From C7867-006 sp035438705 (GTDB taxonomy: Bacteria; Patescibacteriota; Minisyncoccia; Phycocordibacterales; DATDWN01): 20,790 nt of DNA. Positions 7,928 through 14,961 of this stretch are shown piece by piece. The stretch spans positions 1 through 20,790 of the forward strand of contig DAORIV010000009.1 of the NCBI GenBank assembly GCA_035438705.1. The letters run 5' to 3'. Under the pieces are notes generated by a model. That model worked only from the letters and a program-made list of their open reading frames with translations, was not told the origin of the DNA and did no database searches. The position numbers were made by a program, and so were the translations under genes. Positions within the stretch are counted from its first letter, which is position 1, and each line of letters begins with the position of its first letter.

Positions 7928-8065
7928 CTATACTGTGGTCAGTTTAGCTCTACCTTTTCTTCTTCTTCTTAGCAGTGTGTTTTTACCTGTTTTAGACTTA
8001 CTTCTAACTAGAAAACCGTGAGATTTTGCTCTTTTCTTCTTTTTTGGTTTATATGTGAAAGACAT
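7928..8065 (-). CDS. rpmH: Ribosomal protein bL34
   Basis: 45 aa, very basic, found by translating the minus strand upstream of rnpA. It begins MSFTYKPKKKKRAKSHGF and ends RRRRKGRAKLTTV. The KxxRxKxHGFLVRxxTxxG...RRRxKGRAxL pattern is the bL34 signature; here the middle reads GFLVRSKSKTGKNTLLRRR. The N-terminus is slightly altered (FTYKPKKKKR in place of the usual RTYQPSKRKR). It is divergent from dnaA across 104 bp, and rnpA follows after 14 nt. Typical length is 44-47 aa, so the gene is intact. Confidence 0.95.
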   Translation of the reverse strand: MSFTYKPKKKKRAKSHGFLVRSKSKTGKNTLLRRRRKGRAKLTTV

Positions 8066-8080
8066 GATTTTTAAATTTTG

Positions 8081-8111
8081 TTATTAACAAGTTGTACACA
8101 CATTATTAACA
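8081..8111 (+). repeat. Repeated TTATTAACA motif with a DnaA-box-like site between rpmH and dnaA
   Basis: TTATTAACA occurs at 8081-8089 and again at 8103-8111, exactly 22 bp apart, and a related TTTTAACAAGTG follows at 8124. Between the copies, TTGTACACA at 8092-8100 differs from the DnaA box TTWTNCACA at one position. These could serve DnaA autoregulation of dnaA and rpmH. The strong boxes are in the dnaA-dnaN gap, so I treat this as secondary. Confidence 0.35.
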
Positions 8112-8154
8112 TAAACTGCGAGTTTTAACAAGTGCTATCTTTTTTTCTTTTCTA

Positions 8155-8160
8155 TATAAT
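8155..8160 (+). promoter_or_regulatory. -10 element of the dnaA promoter
   Basis: Perfect TATAAT with 9 nt to the first ATG (8170) and 12 nt to a second in-frame ATG (8173). A start site about 7 nt downstream leaves a leader of at most a few bases. No convincing -35 lies at 16-18 bp spacing; TTAACA at 8125-8130 is 24 bp away. Confidence 0.55.
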
Positions 8161-8169
8161 ATCTAGACT

Positions 8170-9510
8170 ATGATGGATAACAAAAAACTTTGGGACGGTG
8201 TTCTAGTGGAAATGGAATTGAATCTTTCTAAACCGAACTTTAATACTTGGTTTAAAGACACCTTCATAGTTAAGCAAGAGAACGGGACTGTGCATCTTGG
8301 GGTTCCAAATACTTTTGTTCAAGATTGGTTATCTAGTAAGTTCCACAATATGATTTTAAAAACTCTTCGTGGAATTTCTAGCAATATTCAATCTTTACAA
8401 TATGTTATATCTAAAGAGGAGATGAGGGAAAAAGCATTAACAGAAAAACCTCAACAAATTACACGTGAGTTACCTATAGCAGACACATATATAAACAAAG
8501 ATGATAACTTAAATCCTAGATACACCTTTGATACTTTTATAGTTGGACCTTTTAATGAGTTTGCACACGCTGCTAGTCAGGCTGTAATAAAAAAACCAGG
8601 AATTGTTTATAACCCTTTGTTTATTTATGGTGGAACTGGACACGGCAAAACTCATTTAATTCAGGCTATAGGTAATTATTTAAAAAATAGTGGGGGAAGG
8701 AGAGTGTTCTACACCACCTCGGAAAAGTTTAGTCAGGAACTTATTAACTCTATTCAACTTAATAAACCAAACTTATTCAAAGAGAAATACAGAAAGTATG
8801 ATGTTTTGATAATGGATGATATCCAGTTCTTCTCTGGAAAAATGAAAACTCAAGAAGAGTTATTTCACTTATTTAATCACTTATACGAGAACAACAAACA
8901 AATCATTTTCTCATCTGATAAACACCCTGCACTCATACAAGACCTGGAAGATCGATTAAAATCAAGATTTAGTGCAGGAATGACAGTAGATATCCCTACA
9001 CCAGATAATGAATCTAGAATAGCTATTATTAAGGCAAAACTAAATTCTAGTGAATACCCGTTGTCTAAGGATGTTGTGGAGTATTTAGCTTACTCAATTA
9101 ACGGAAACATTAGAGAACTTGAAGGTATAATTAACTCTGTTACATGTCAGTCTCAATTAAAAGGAAGGGAATTAACATTGGTTGAGGTTAAGAATTTTGT
9201 TAAAAACAATACGAAACCTAAGAAAATAATTTCTATTAAAGAGGTTGTAAAAACAGTATCTGAGTTTTACAACATAGAAGAACAATTGATTTATGATAAA
9301 ACTAGAAAAAAAGAAATTATTAAACCGAGACAAATAATAATGTATATCCTAAGAGAGGATTTTAACATCTCATTTCCAGCAATAGGAGAAAAATTAGGTG
9401 GTAGAGACCATACTACTGTTATGCACTCATGTGAAAAAATAAAAAATGATGTAAAAAATGATGAATCTTTACTACAAGAGATAAATCAATTAAGGTCTAT
9501 CTTTGTGTAA
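8170..9510 (+). CDS. dnaA: Chromosomal replication initiator DnaA
   Basis: 446 aa. Binds DnaA boxes at oriC, melts the adjacent AT-rich DNA and starts replicative helicase loading. Domain I is at residues 1-80 (LWDGVLVEMELNLSKPNFNTWF). After a short linker comes the AAA+ domain, with Walker A GGTGHGKT (154-161) and Walker B VLIMDDIQFF (212-221), then an arginine-containing LKSRFSAG region. Domain IV ends in the DnaA-box-binding signature GGRDHTTVMHS (410-420). Length and motifs are normal. Two adjacent ATGs (8170 and 8173) are possible starts. It is divergent from rpmH and followed by the probable origin and dnaN. Confidence 0.98.
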   Translation: MMDNKKLWDGVLVEMELNLSKPNFNTWFKDTFIVKQENGTVHLGVPNTFVQDWLSSKFHNMILKTLRGISSNIQSLQYVISKEEMREKALTEKPQQITRELPIADTYINKDDNLNPRYTFDTFIVGPFNEFAHAASQAVIKKPGIVYNPLFIYGGTGHGKTHLIQAIGNYLKNSGGRRVFYTTSEKFSQELINSIQLNKPNLFKEKYRKYDVLIMDDIQFFSGKMKTQEELFHLFNHLYENNKQIIFSSDKHPALIQDLEDRLKSRFSAGMTVDIPTPDNESRIAIIKAKLNSSEYPLSKDVVEYLAYSINGNIRELEGIINSVTCQSQLKGRELTLVEVKNFVKNNTKPKKIISIKEVVKTVSEFYNIEEQLIYDKTRKKEIIKPRQIIMYILREDFNISFPAIGEKLGGRDHTTVMHSCEKIKNDVKNDESLLQEINQLRSIFV

Positions 9511-9722
9511 ATAAAAGTGTATAGTGTGTGTATAAGTTGGTAAAAGGTTATAGTAAGTTGTTAATATTTAATCATTTAAATAAGTTATTAAATTAATATT
9601 AAAAACTTATCCACATATATAAACCGATAAAATGGCTTAAATAATGGATAAATTAGACTTTTCCAGTTATACACAGACTATATAGTAATGATTCTTTAAA
9701 TAAAAATAAATAAACTAATACT
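9511..9722. other. Candidate replication origin (oriC) between dnaA and dnaN
   Basis: This non-coding gap carries a perfect DnaA box TTATCCACA (9607-9615), a TTATACACA box on the same strand (9667-9675), the same box inverted as TGTGTATAA (9527-9535), and a weaker AATGGATAA (inverted TTATCCATT, 9644-9652). Directly before the perfect box lies a 45-nt stretch (9561-9605) with only two G/C bases, suitable as a duplex-unwinding element. The dnaA-dnaN position is a common bacterial origin site. No terminator for dnaA is visible, and the dnaN promoter must lie in or after this region. Location by motif only; strand-skew reversal would confirm it. Confidence 0.75.
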
Positions 9723-10823
9723 ATGAATATAGAATGTATAAAAGATAAACTTTCATATGCTATAGGTAAGGTAGAAAAAGTTACAGGTAAAAACATAACT
9801 CTACCTATCTTAAGTTGTGTGTTACTTGAGGCACAGGATTCTATATTAACTATCAAAGCTACAAATTTAGATATTGGTATAGAAGTAAGTATTCCAGTAA
9901 AAGTTAATAAACCAGGGAAAATAGCAGTTTCTGGGTCGGTTTTATATAACTACATATCAAATATATTAAATGATAAAAATATAACTCTGGAAGATGTTGG
10001 TGGTAATTTAAGAATATCTACAAAACATTCAGATGGAACAATAAAAGCATTTAATACAGATGATTTTCCAAATATCCCTAAGGTTTCTAGTAAGAACTCA
10101 TTTACATTTAATGCACCTAATTTAATTAAAGGTTTAAAATCAGTTGTTTATAGTGCCTCAGTATCAACAATTAGACCAACATTATCAAGTGTTCTTATTG
10201 TTTCTGAAGAGGAAGATGTAATATTTGTAGCAACAGATTCATTTAGACTAGCTGAGAAAAAAATAGGGGTTAAAAAACATAAAGATTTTAATCAAATATT
10301 AATACCTATAAAAAACATTAGTGAAATAATAAGAGTATTAGATGACACTAAAGATGATGTTGAGGTTTTTTTGAATGAAAATCAAATCGCCTTCGCTTTT
10401 AATGATATTTACTTAACATCTAGAGTTATAGACGGTACTTTTCCAGATTATAAACAAATAATACCTAAAGAAGTAAAAACAGAAGTTGTTTTATTGAAAC
10501 AAGATTTTCTTAGCTCATTAAAAATTTCAAACATATTTGCAGATAAGTTTAGTCAGGTAATTTTCAACATCTCATCAAAAAACAAAACCTTAAAAATATC
10601 AACTAAAAATATGGATGTGGGAGAGAACGTTACAAACATAGATGCTGTAATAAAGGGAGATGATTTGATAATTAGCTTTAATTACAAATATATTATTGAT
10701 TGTTTTCAATCTGTAGACTCAGATAGTATCTCTCTATCTTTTTCAGATAATAATAAACCTATGGTTATAAAGGGTGTATCGGATAGTTCCTTTTTATACC
10801 TAGTAATGCCAATGAATAAATAA
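9723..10823 (+). CDS. dnaN: DNA polymerase III beta sliding clamp
   Basis: 366 aa, the normal length for three clamp domains. Forms the ring that tethers DNA polymerase III to DNA. Diagnostic segments are the N-terminal LSYAIGKVEKVTGKNITLPIL, the LTIKATNLDIGIEVSIPV strand pair, VFVATDSFRLAEKK in domain 2, DGTFPDYKQIIP, and the C-terminal FLYLVMPMN, which matches the family's usual ending at a hydrophobic-Met-Pro-Met/Leu tail. It directly follows the candidate origin and precedes a small DciA-like gene by 2 nt. No frameshift or missing segment is seen. Confidence 0.97.
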   Translation: MNIECIKDKLSYAIGKVEKVTGKNITLPILSCVLLEAQDSILTIKATNLDIGIEVSIPVKVNKPGKIAVSGSVLYNYISNILNDKNITLEDVGGNLRISTKHSDGTIKAFNTDDFPNIPKVSSKNSFTFNAPNLIKGLKSVVYSASVSTIRPTLSSVLIVSEEEDVIFVATDSFRLAEKKIGVKKHKDFNQILIPIKNISEIIRVLDDTKDDVEVFLNENQIAFAFNDIYLTSRVIDGTFPDYKQIIPKEVKTEVVLLKQDFLSSLKISNIFADKFSQVIFNISSKNKTLKISTKNMDVGENVTNIDAVIKGDDLIISFNYKYIIDCFQSVDSDSISLSFSDNNKPMVIKGVSDSSFLYLVMPMNK

Positions 10824-10825
10824 AA

Positions 10826-11080
10826 ATGTTAAATATATCTAAGTATTTAGAAAAATTTAAAAAAAATATTGAAAAAGGGGAGTATCTGATCGAGTCTATT
10901 GCAGAAGTGGTCAAAAAAAATACTCAAATAATTATTGATGTAAACACAATACAAGTAAAGGAAAACGTTATATATATTAAAGACTCACCACTAATTAAAA
11001 ATAAAATTTTTATTCACAAAGAAGATATCTTGTTGGAAATAAACAAAATATCTTCTATTAAATATGTTGATATAAGGTAG
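10826..11080 (+). CDS. Small protein resembling a minimal DUF721/DciA domain
   Basis: 84 aa, translated from an ATG 2 nt after the dnaN stop codon, so almost certainly in an operon with it. The predicted layout is a helix (residues 4-30), a strand, a second strand VIYIK (48-52), then LIKNKIFIHKEDILLEINK (56-74) and a final IKYVDIR (78-84). The order 'strand, x-S-x-x-L/I-x-x-x-L/I-x-x-x-K-x-x-I-L-x-x-I-N, then I-x-x-I-R at the end' is the pattern of DUF721/DciA, a replicative-helicase operator or loader usually encoded near dnaA/dnaN. It lacks the typical conserved Trp-Val-Gly segment near the N-terminus and is shorter than most members. The assignment is by pattern and context and could be wrong. 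It is clearly a real gene by spacing and sense composition. Confidence 0.5.
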   Translation: MLNISKYLEKFKKNIEKGEYLIESIAEVVKKNTQIIIDVNTIQVKENVIYIKDSPLIKNKIFIHKEDILLEINKISSIKYVDIR

Positions 11081-11081
11081 T

Positions 11082-13241
11082 TTACAAACCCCTCGCATCC
11101 GCCCATAGTCTAATAGGGTACTCCCATCTTTCAAACTGAGGATCTGATTCAGGTATAACCTCAGAGTTACTTCTAGGGTTGTTTTTATCTAACCAGAATA
11201 AGATAGAGTGAACTCCACCAGATATAACTTCTTGAACAGAATTATATGGTATATCAGTGTTTCCATTTGTTGATACATTAGATATTCCACCTTGCCATTT
11301 ACCTCTTAAAACAGGTTTTAATTCATACGAATCCTCTTTTTGAGGTTTGATAAAATTTTCTTGGGGAGTAACCTTTAGAACTTCATCCATAAACTCCCTC
11401 CACATAGGAGCGACAATAAGACCTGAGACTTTTTTAGCCATAGGAGAGTTGTCATTATTACCAGCCCATGTTCCAACAACAACATTCGGTGTATAACCTA
11501 TAGTCCATGCATCTCTGTAGTCGTTGGTTGTACCAGTTTTTACAGCAACATCCTTTCCTCCAAAGTAAATTATTGAATTTGCTCCATATAAAGGTGTTCT
11601 AGCTACATTATCAGTAAGTATATCTGATATATTTCTTGCTACTTCTGGATCAAGAACATTAACTGGTCTAGGTTTAGCTTCCTCTAAAATATTTCCTTTA
11701 TTATCCTCAACTTTTAATATACTTATATAAGGATTTCTCACCCCATCATTGGCAAAAACACCATATGCAGAAGTCATTTCAAGTAGAGAAACCTCACCAC
11801 CTCCCAAAACTAGAGTAAGACCATATAGATTTGCATCACCTAGACTAGTAATACCTAGATTTTTTGCTAAGTTTATAGACTCGGTTATTCCTGCTAAATA
11901 AAGTGTTTTAACTGCCGGAACGTTAATAGATTGAGCTAACGCTTCTCTCATTGTCATAGGTCCTCTAAAGTTGTCATCATAGTTACTAGGAGAGTAACAA
12001 CCGTTTTCACTCGTTAAGTTTTCCTTAGGACACTTAGTTGAGAACTGGGTTTTTAAATCAAACAGAACTGTTTCTGGAGTATAACCCTTTATTAATGCCT
12101 GAGCATAAACAAAAGGTTTAAACGTTGAACCAGGCTGTCTTTTGGCGGTTGTGACATTGAAATTCCCATCAATTTCTTTATCAAAATAGTTTCTAGACCC
12201 GACCATAGTTAGGATTCCACCTGTTCTAGGGTCTATAGCTATAAAAGCATCATTCGTACCGTTAAAATTTGTGGTATTTATTGTCGCATACTTTAAAGCA
12301 ATTTGTTCCGCTTTTGCTTGAAGGTCATAGTTTAATGTGGTTGTTACCCTTAGTCCTCCTTGTTCAATAACATCTTTTCCATATTTATTTTCAAGATAAT
12401 CTTTAACAAACATAACAAAGTGTGGAGCTTTTATGCCGAAATTACTTTTTGGTTGGAAAATAACGTTTTCATTTTTAGCTTTTTCATACTCATCTCCAGT
12501 TATTTTTCCATCCTCATACATTTCTTTTAGTACCAGGTTCTTTCTAGAATCCAATTCATCTTTATGGAATCCGTATGGGGAAAGATAAGAAGGTCTTTGG
12601 GGTATTGAAGCAAGGTACGCCGCTTCTGCGAGTGTAACTTCTCTAGATGATTTTCCAAAGAAAACCTGACTAGCTTCTTCAACACCGTAGACTGTTCCTC
12701 CATAAGGGTTTTCGTTTAAATACATACTTAGAATTTGATCTTTTGATATAACTTTTTCCAGTTTTAATGAAAGAGCAATTTCCTTTAATTTTCTTGTTAT
12801 GGTTTTATCACCAACCAAAATAGAGTTTTTTACAACTTGTTGAGTTATAGTTGATCCACCTTGAGCAAATTCAGCAGATAACAAATTAACAACCACTGCT
12901 CTAATAAAAGAAGTAGGTTTAAAACCTTTATGGGTGTAAAAATCCTTATCTTCTATAGAAACCACAGCATCTTTTATGTATCCAGGTATCTCTTCAAAGG
13001 GGATAGCGGTTCTTTTAGCGTTCTGGTAAACATCATATAGTAGTATTTTGCCTGTACTATCAAATATTTTAGTTGATTGACCAATTTTCCTCTCCTCTAT
13101 GGTGTCTAATGAAGGAATTTTAAATGTAGATACCCAAATAAGTAATAAACTAGCCACTATAATCCCAGAGGAAAAGACAAATAGTAAAATATTCCTAACT
13201 CCATGTCTCTTAAAATGGTTTCTAATTAATTTATGTATCAT
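11082..13241 (-). CDS. Class A penicillin-binding protein (peptidoglycan glycosyltransferase/transpeptidase)
   Basis: 719 aa, bifunctional PBP1-type enzyme that polymerises lipid II glycan strands and cross-links stem peptides outside the membrane. A single N-terminal membrane anchor lies at about residues 18-38. The GT51 domain carries IEDKDFYTHKG (catalytic Glu97), QGGSTITQQ (127-135) and the KLKEIALSLKLE region. The transpeptidase domain has GSTFK (nucleophile Ser372, Lys375), SIN (438-440) and KTGTT (568-572). All motifs are intact. Its stop codon is 1 nt from the convergent DciA-like gene, and it is divergent from tyrS across 37 bp. The start at 13241 gives the expected short cytosolic tail. 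It shows the organism makes its own peptidoglycan. Confidence 0.96.
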   Translation of the reverse strand: MIHKLIRNHFKRHGVRNILLFVFSSGIIVASLLLIWVSTFKIPSLDTIEERKIGQSTKIFDSTGKILLYDVYQNAKRTAIPFEEIPGYIKDAVVSIEDKDFYTHKGFKPTSFIRAVVVNLLSAEFAQGGSTITQQVVKNSILVGDKTITRKLKEIALSLKLEKVISKDQILSMYLNENPYGGTVYGVEEASQVFFGKSSREVTLAEAAYLASIPQRPSYLSPYGFHKDELDSRKNLVLKEMYEDGKITGDEYEKAKNENVIFQPKSNFGIKAPHFVMFVKDYLENKYGKDVIEQGGLRVTTTLNYDLQAKAEQIALKYATINTTNFNGTNDAFIAIDPRTGGILTMVGSRNYFDKEIDGNFNVTTAKRQPGSTFKPFVYAQALIKGYTPETVLFDLKTQFSTKCPKENLTSENGCYSPSNYDDNFRGPMTMREALAQSINVPAVKTLYLAGITESINLAKNLGITSLGDANLYGLTLVLGGGEVSLLEMTSAYGVFANDGVRNPYISILKVEDNKGNILEEAKPRPVNVLDPEVARNISDILTDNVARTPLYGANSIIYFGGKDVAVKTGTTNDYRDAWTIGYTPNVVVGTWAGNNDNSPMAKKVSGLIVAPMWREFMDEVLKVTPQENFIKPQKEDSYELKPVLRGKWQGGISNVSTNGNTDIPYNSVQEVISGGVHSILFWLDKNNPRSNSEVIPESDPQFERWEYPIRLWADARGL

Positions 13242-13248
13242 AATTCAT

Positions 13249-13257
13249 ATATTACCA
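13249..13257 (-). promoter_or_regulatory. Extended -10 element (TGG-TAATAT) for the PBP gene
   Basis: Read on the minus strand, TGG precedes TAATAT (13254 to 13249), with 7 nt before the ATG at 13241. The matching -35 would fall near or inside the start of tyrS on the opposite strand. No ribosome binding site fits in the remaining bases. Confidence 0.5.
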
Positions 13258-13263
13258 TAAATG

Positions 13264-13272
13264 TGGTACAGT
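13264..13272 (+). promoter_or_regulatory. Extended -10 element (TGG-TACAGT) for tyrS
   Basis: TGG precedes TACAGT at 13267-13272, then 6 nt (AATTAA) and the ATG at 13279. It lies back to back with the PBP promoter inside a 37-bp gap. The predicted transcription start coincides with the start codon, so the tyrS mRNA should be leaderless. Confidence 0.55.
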
Positions 13273-13278
13273 AATTAA

Positions 13279-14502
13279 ATGTTTGGAGTATTTAAACAAA
13301 AAATTAATACCAACGAAGTTGAAATCGACAATCTGCTTACAAGAGGGGTAGAAAGAATCTTTCCGAGTAAGGATTTTGTAAAAGCAAAGATGCTAAGGGG
13401 TGAAAGATTAACGATTTATCTCGGCATTGATCCAACTGGTCCAACACTACATTTGGGACATTTAATACCACTACTTAAACTTTCAAAGTTCCAAAAAATG
13501 GGTCACCAAATAATTCTACTTATGGGAGACTTTACAGCCATGATAGGTGATCCAACAGATAAAACTGCAACAAGGAAAAAACTTTCAAAAAAAGAAGTTT
13601 TGAACAATCTTAAAAATTACAAGTCACAAGCTTCAAAGTTTATAGATTTTTCAGGATCAAATAAGGCAAAGTTTATGTTTAATTCTGAATGGCATGACAA
13701 AATGACATTTGCAGAAGTGCTGGAACTTTCTTCGAATTTTACAGTGCAACAGATGTTAGAAAGAGAGATGTTTGATTTAAGAATGAAGGAGGGCAAACCA
13801 ATTAATCTTTCGGAATTTATGTATCCATTAATGCAGGGTTACGATTCTGTTGCAATGGATGTTGATGGTGAAATAGGGGGCAACGATCAAACCTGGAATA
13901 TGTTGGCAGGTAGAGACTTGATGAAAACAATCAAAAATAAAGAAAAATTTGTGTTCGCAACAAAGTTGCTGGTAGATTCATCAGGTAAAAAAATGGGTAA
14001 AACAGAAAACAATATGGTTTCATTAAACCAATCACCAGAGGAAATGTTCGGGAAGGTAATGAGTTGGAGTGATGAAATGATAGTTCCAGGCCTAGAAATA
14101 ATAACTGATGTACCACATTCGGATATAGAATCAATCAAAGAATCCATAGATTCCGGTAAAAATCCAAGAGACTATAAGGTATTTTTGGCAAAAGAGTTGG
14201 TGTCTTTGTGTTATGACGAAGATAAGGCTCTAAAAGCCGGTGAAGTTTTTGATAATACCTTTTCAAAAGGTGGTATACCCGAAGATGTTTTAGAGGTAAG
14301 TGTTGCCTCAGGTACTTCATTGTGTGAAATACTTATGATTAACCAAATAGTAATTTCAAAAAATGAGTTTAGAAGATTGGTTAATGAGGGTGCAGTTACA
14401 AACACACAAACAAATGAAAAAGTCAGTGATGTTGATGAAAAAGTCTCTTCAACGACTTATAAGGTGGGAAAGAGAAGGTTTATAAAAATCAATGTAATAT
14501 AA
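13279..14502 (+). CDS. tyrS: Tyrosyl-tRNA synthetase
   Basis: 407 aa. Class I synthetase that charges tRNA-Tyr. The HIGH-type motif is HLGH (58-61) in GIDPTGPTLHLGHL. The KMSKS-type loop is KMGKT (238-242) in VDSSGKKMGKTENN. The QGYDSVAMDVDGEIGGNDQTWN segment corresponds to the tyrosine-recognition region in the long, TyrZ-like branch of the family. An S4 RNA-binding domain occupies about residues 345-405 (SLCEILMINQIVISKNEFRRLV.EGAV). The gene ends inside a strong terminator hairpin shared with the convergent acidic-protein gene. It is complete and unremarkable apart from its leaderless-type start. Confidence 0.95.
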   Translation: MFGVFKQKINTNEVEIDNLLTRGVERIFPSKDFVKAKMLRGERLTIYLGIDPTGPTLHLGHLIPLLKLSKFQKMGHQIILLMGDFTAMIGDPTDKTATRKKLSKKEVLNNLKNYKSQASKFIDFSGSNKAKFMFNSEWHDKMTFAEVLELSSNFTVQQMLEREMFDLRMKEGKPINLSEFMYPLMQGYDSVAMDVDGEIGGNDQTWNMLAGRDLMKTIKNKEKFVFATKLLVDSSGKKMGKTENNMVSLNQSPEEMFGKVMSWSDEMIVPGLEIITDVPHSDIESIKESIDSGKNPRDYKVFLAKELVSLCYDEDKALKAGEVFDNTFSKGGIPEDVLEVSVASGTSLCEILMINQIVISKNEFRRLVNEGAVTNTQTNEKVSDVDEKVSSTTYKVGKRRFIKINVI

Positions 14503-14527
14503 AAATGCCCCAAGTTGGGGCATTTTT
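14501..14527. terminator. Bidirectional intrinsic terminator between tyrS and the acidic-protein gene
   Basis: Perfect inverted repeat AAAAATGCCCC (14501-14511), loop AAGTT, GGGGCATTTTT (14517-14527). The GC core ATGCCCC/GGGGCAT is flanked by A- and T-tracts, so it works on both strands. The left arm starts at the tyrS stop codon, and the acidic-protein stop lies 3 nt beyond the right arm. Confidence 0.92.
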
Positions 14528-14530
14528 ATA

Positions 14531-14779
14531 TTACCAAGCGTCTTCCTCTTCCATATCCAACTCATCATCCAATTCTTCATCTGCTAGTTTGTCTAATGAG
14601 TCGAATTCGTCTTCCATACCAATTTCATCTACAACCAAACCATCTGATATTCCATCGGCGAGGTCGTCACCAAAAATATCATCGTCTCCAACCTTACCTT
14701 TCTTAAGAACATCATCTGATGGCCCACCACCAGATTCGTCTCCAAAACCATCTAGATCTTTTATTTCATCATCTGACAT
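14531..14779 (-). CDS. Small highly acidic protein of unknown function
   Basis: 82 aa, starting MSDDEIKDLDGFGDESGGG and ending DELDMEEEDAW. Roughly 40% of residues are Asp or Glu, with almost no basic or aromatic residues, so it is probably disordered. Minus-strand reading is supported by a stop next to a terminator, an ATG start, and the AT-rich gap upstream. The plus-strand frames here give only low-complexity Ser-rich products and are shadows. Short acidic proteins like this occur in CPR genomes, but I cannot name a family. The acidic tail resembles RNA-polymerase delta subunits or DNA-mimic proteins only in composition. A TATACA hexamer 16 nt upstream could be its -10. Confidence 0.7.
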   Translation of the reverse strand: MSDDEIKDLDGFGDESGGGPSDDVLKKGKVGDDDIFGDDLADGISDGLVVDEIGMEDEFDSLDKLADEELDDELDMEEEDAW

Positions 14780-14876
14780 ATTCTTTATTTTTTTCTGTAT
14801 AATTATTTGTAAAAATTAATATAATAAAAATTTACTCTTAGGTTTGAGATATTTGTATCAAATTATATTTATTTTG

Positions 14877-14901
14877 CAAATATTAATAACGTTAATATTT
14901 G
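14877..14901. promoter_or_regulatory. Perfect 10-bp inverted repeat in the divergent promoter region before obg
   Basis: CAAATATTAA (14877-14886), spacer TAACG, TTAATATTTG (14892-14901): ten uninterrupted pairs around a 5-bp centre, with no T-tract, so it is more like an operator than a terminator. It sits 26 bp upstream of the obg -35-like hexamer, and its right arm overlaps a perfect DnaA box. The regulator is unknown. Confidence 0.5.
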
Positions 14902-14908
14902 TGGATAA
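14900..14908 (-). promoter_or_regulatory. Perfect DnaA box upstream of obg
   Basis: TGTGGATAA, the reverse complement of TTATCCACA, in the 182-bp gap between the acidic-protein gene and obg. A single isolated box away from oriC could couple obg expression to DnaA. Obg is known in several bacteria as a growth and chromosome-partitioning GTPase. Chance occurrence in AT-rich DNA is not excluded. Confidence 0.5.
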
Positions 14909-14926
14909 ATTAAGCCTTAGTAATGT

Positions 14927-14955
14927 TTGTAAATAGTCTTTGGTTTGTGTAGAGT
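14927..14955 (+). promoter_or_regulatory. obg promoter
   Basis: TTGTAA (14927-14932) and TAGAGT (14950-14955) are separated by 17 bp, with 6 nt between the -10 and the ATG at 14962. The spacing again predicts a leaderless message. Confidence 0.5.
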
Positions 14956-14961
14956 GTAGCT

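Noticed and set aside
14505..14819. Plus-strand Ser/Pro-rich reading frames opposite the acidic gene
   Set aside because: They are antisense to the Asp/Glu-rich minus-strand gene: Ser/Pro strings arise from complementing GAT/GAA codons. They begin inside the terminator hairpin.
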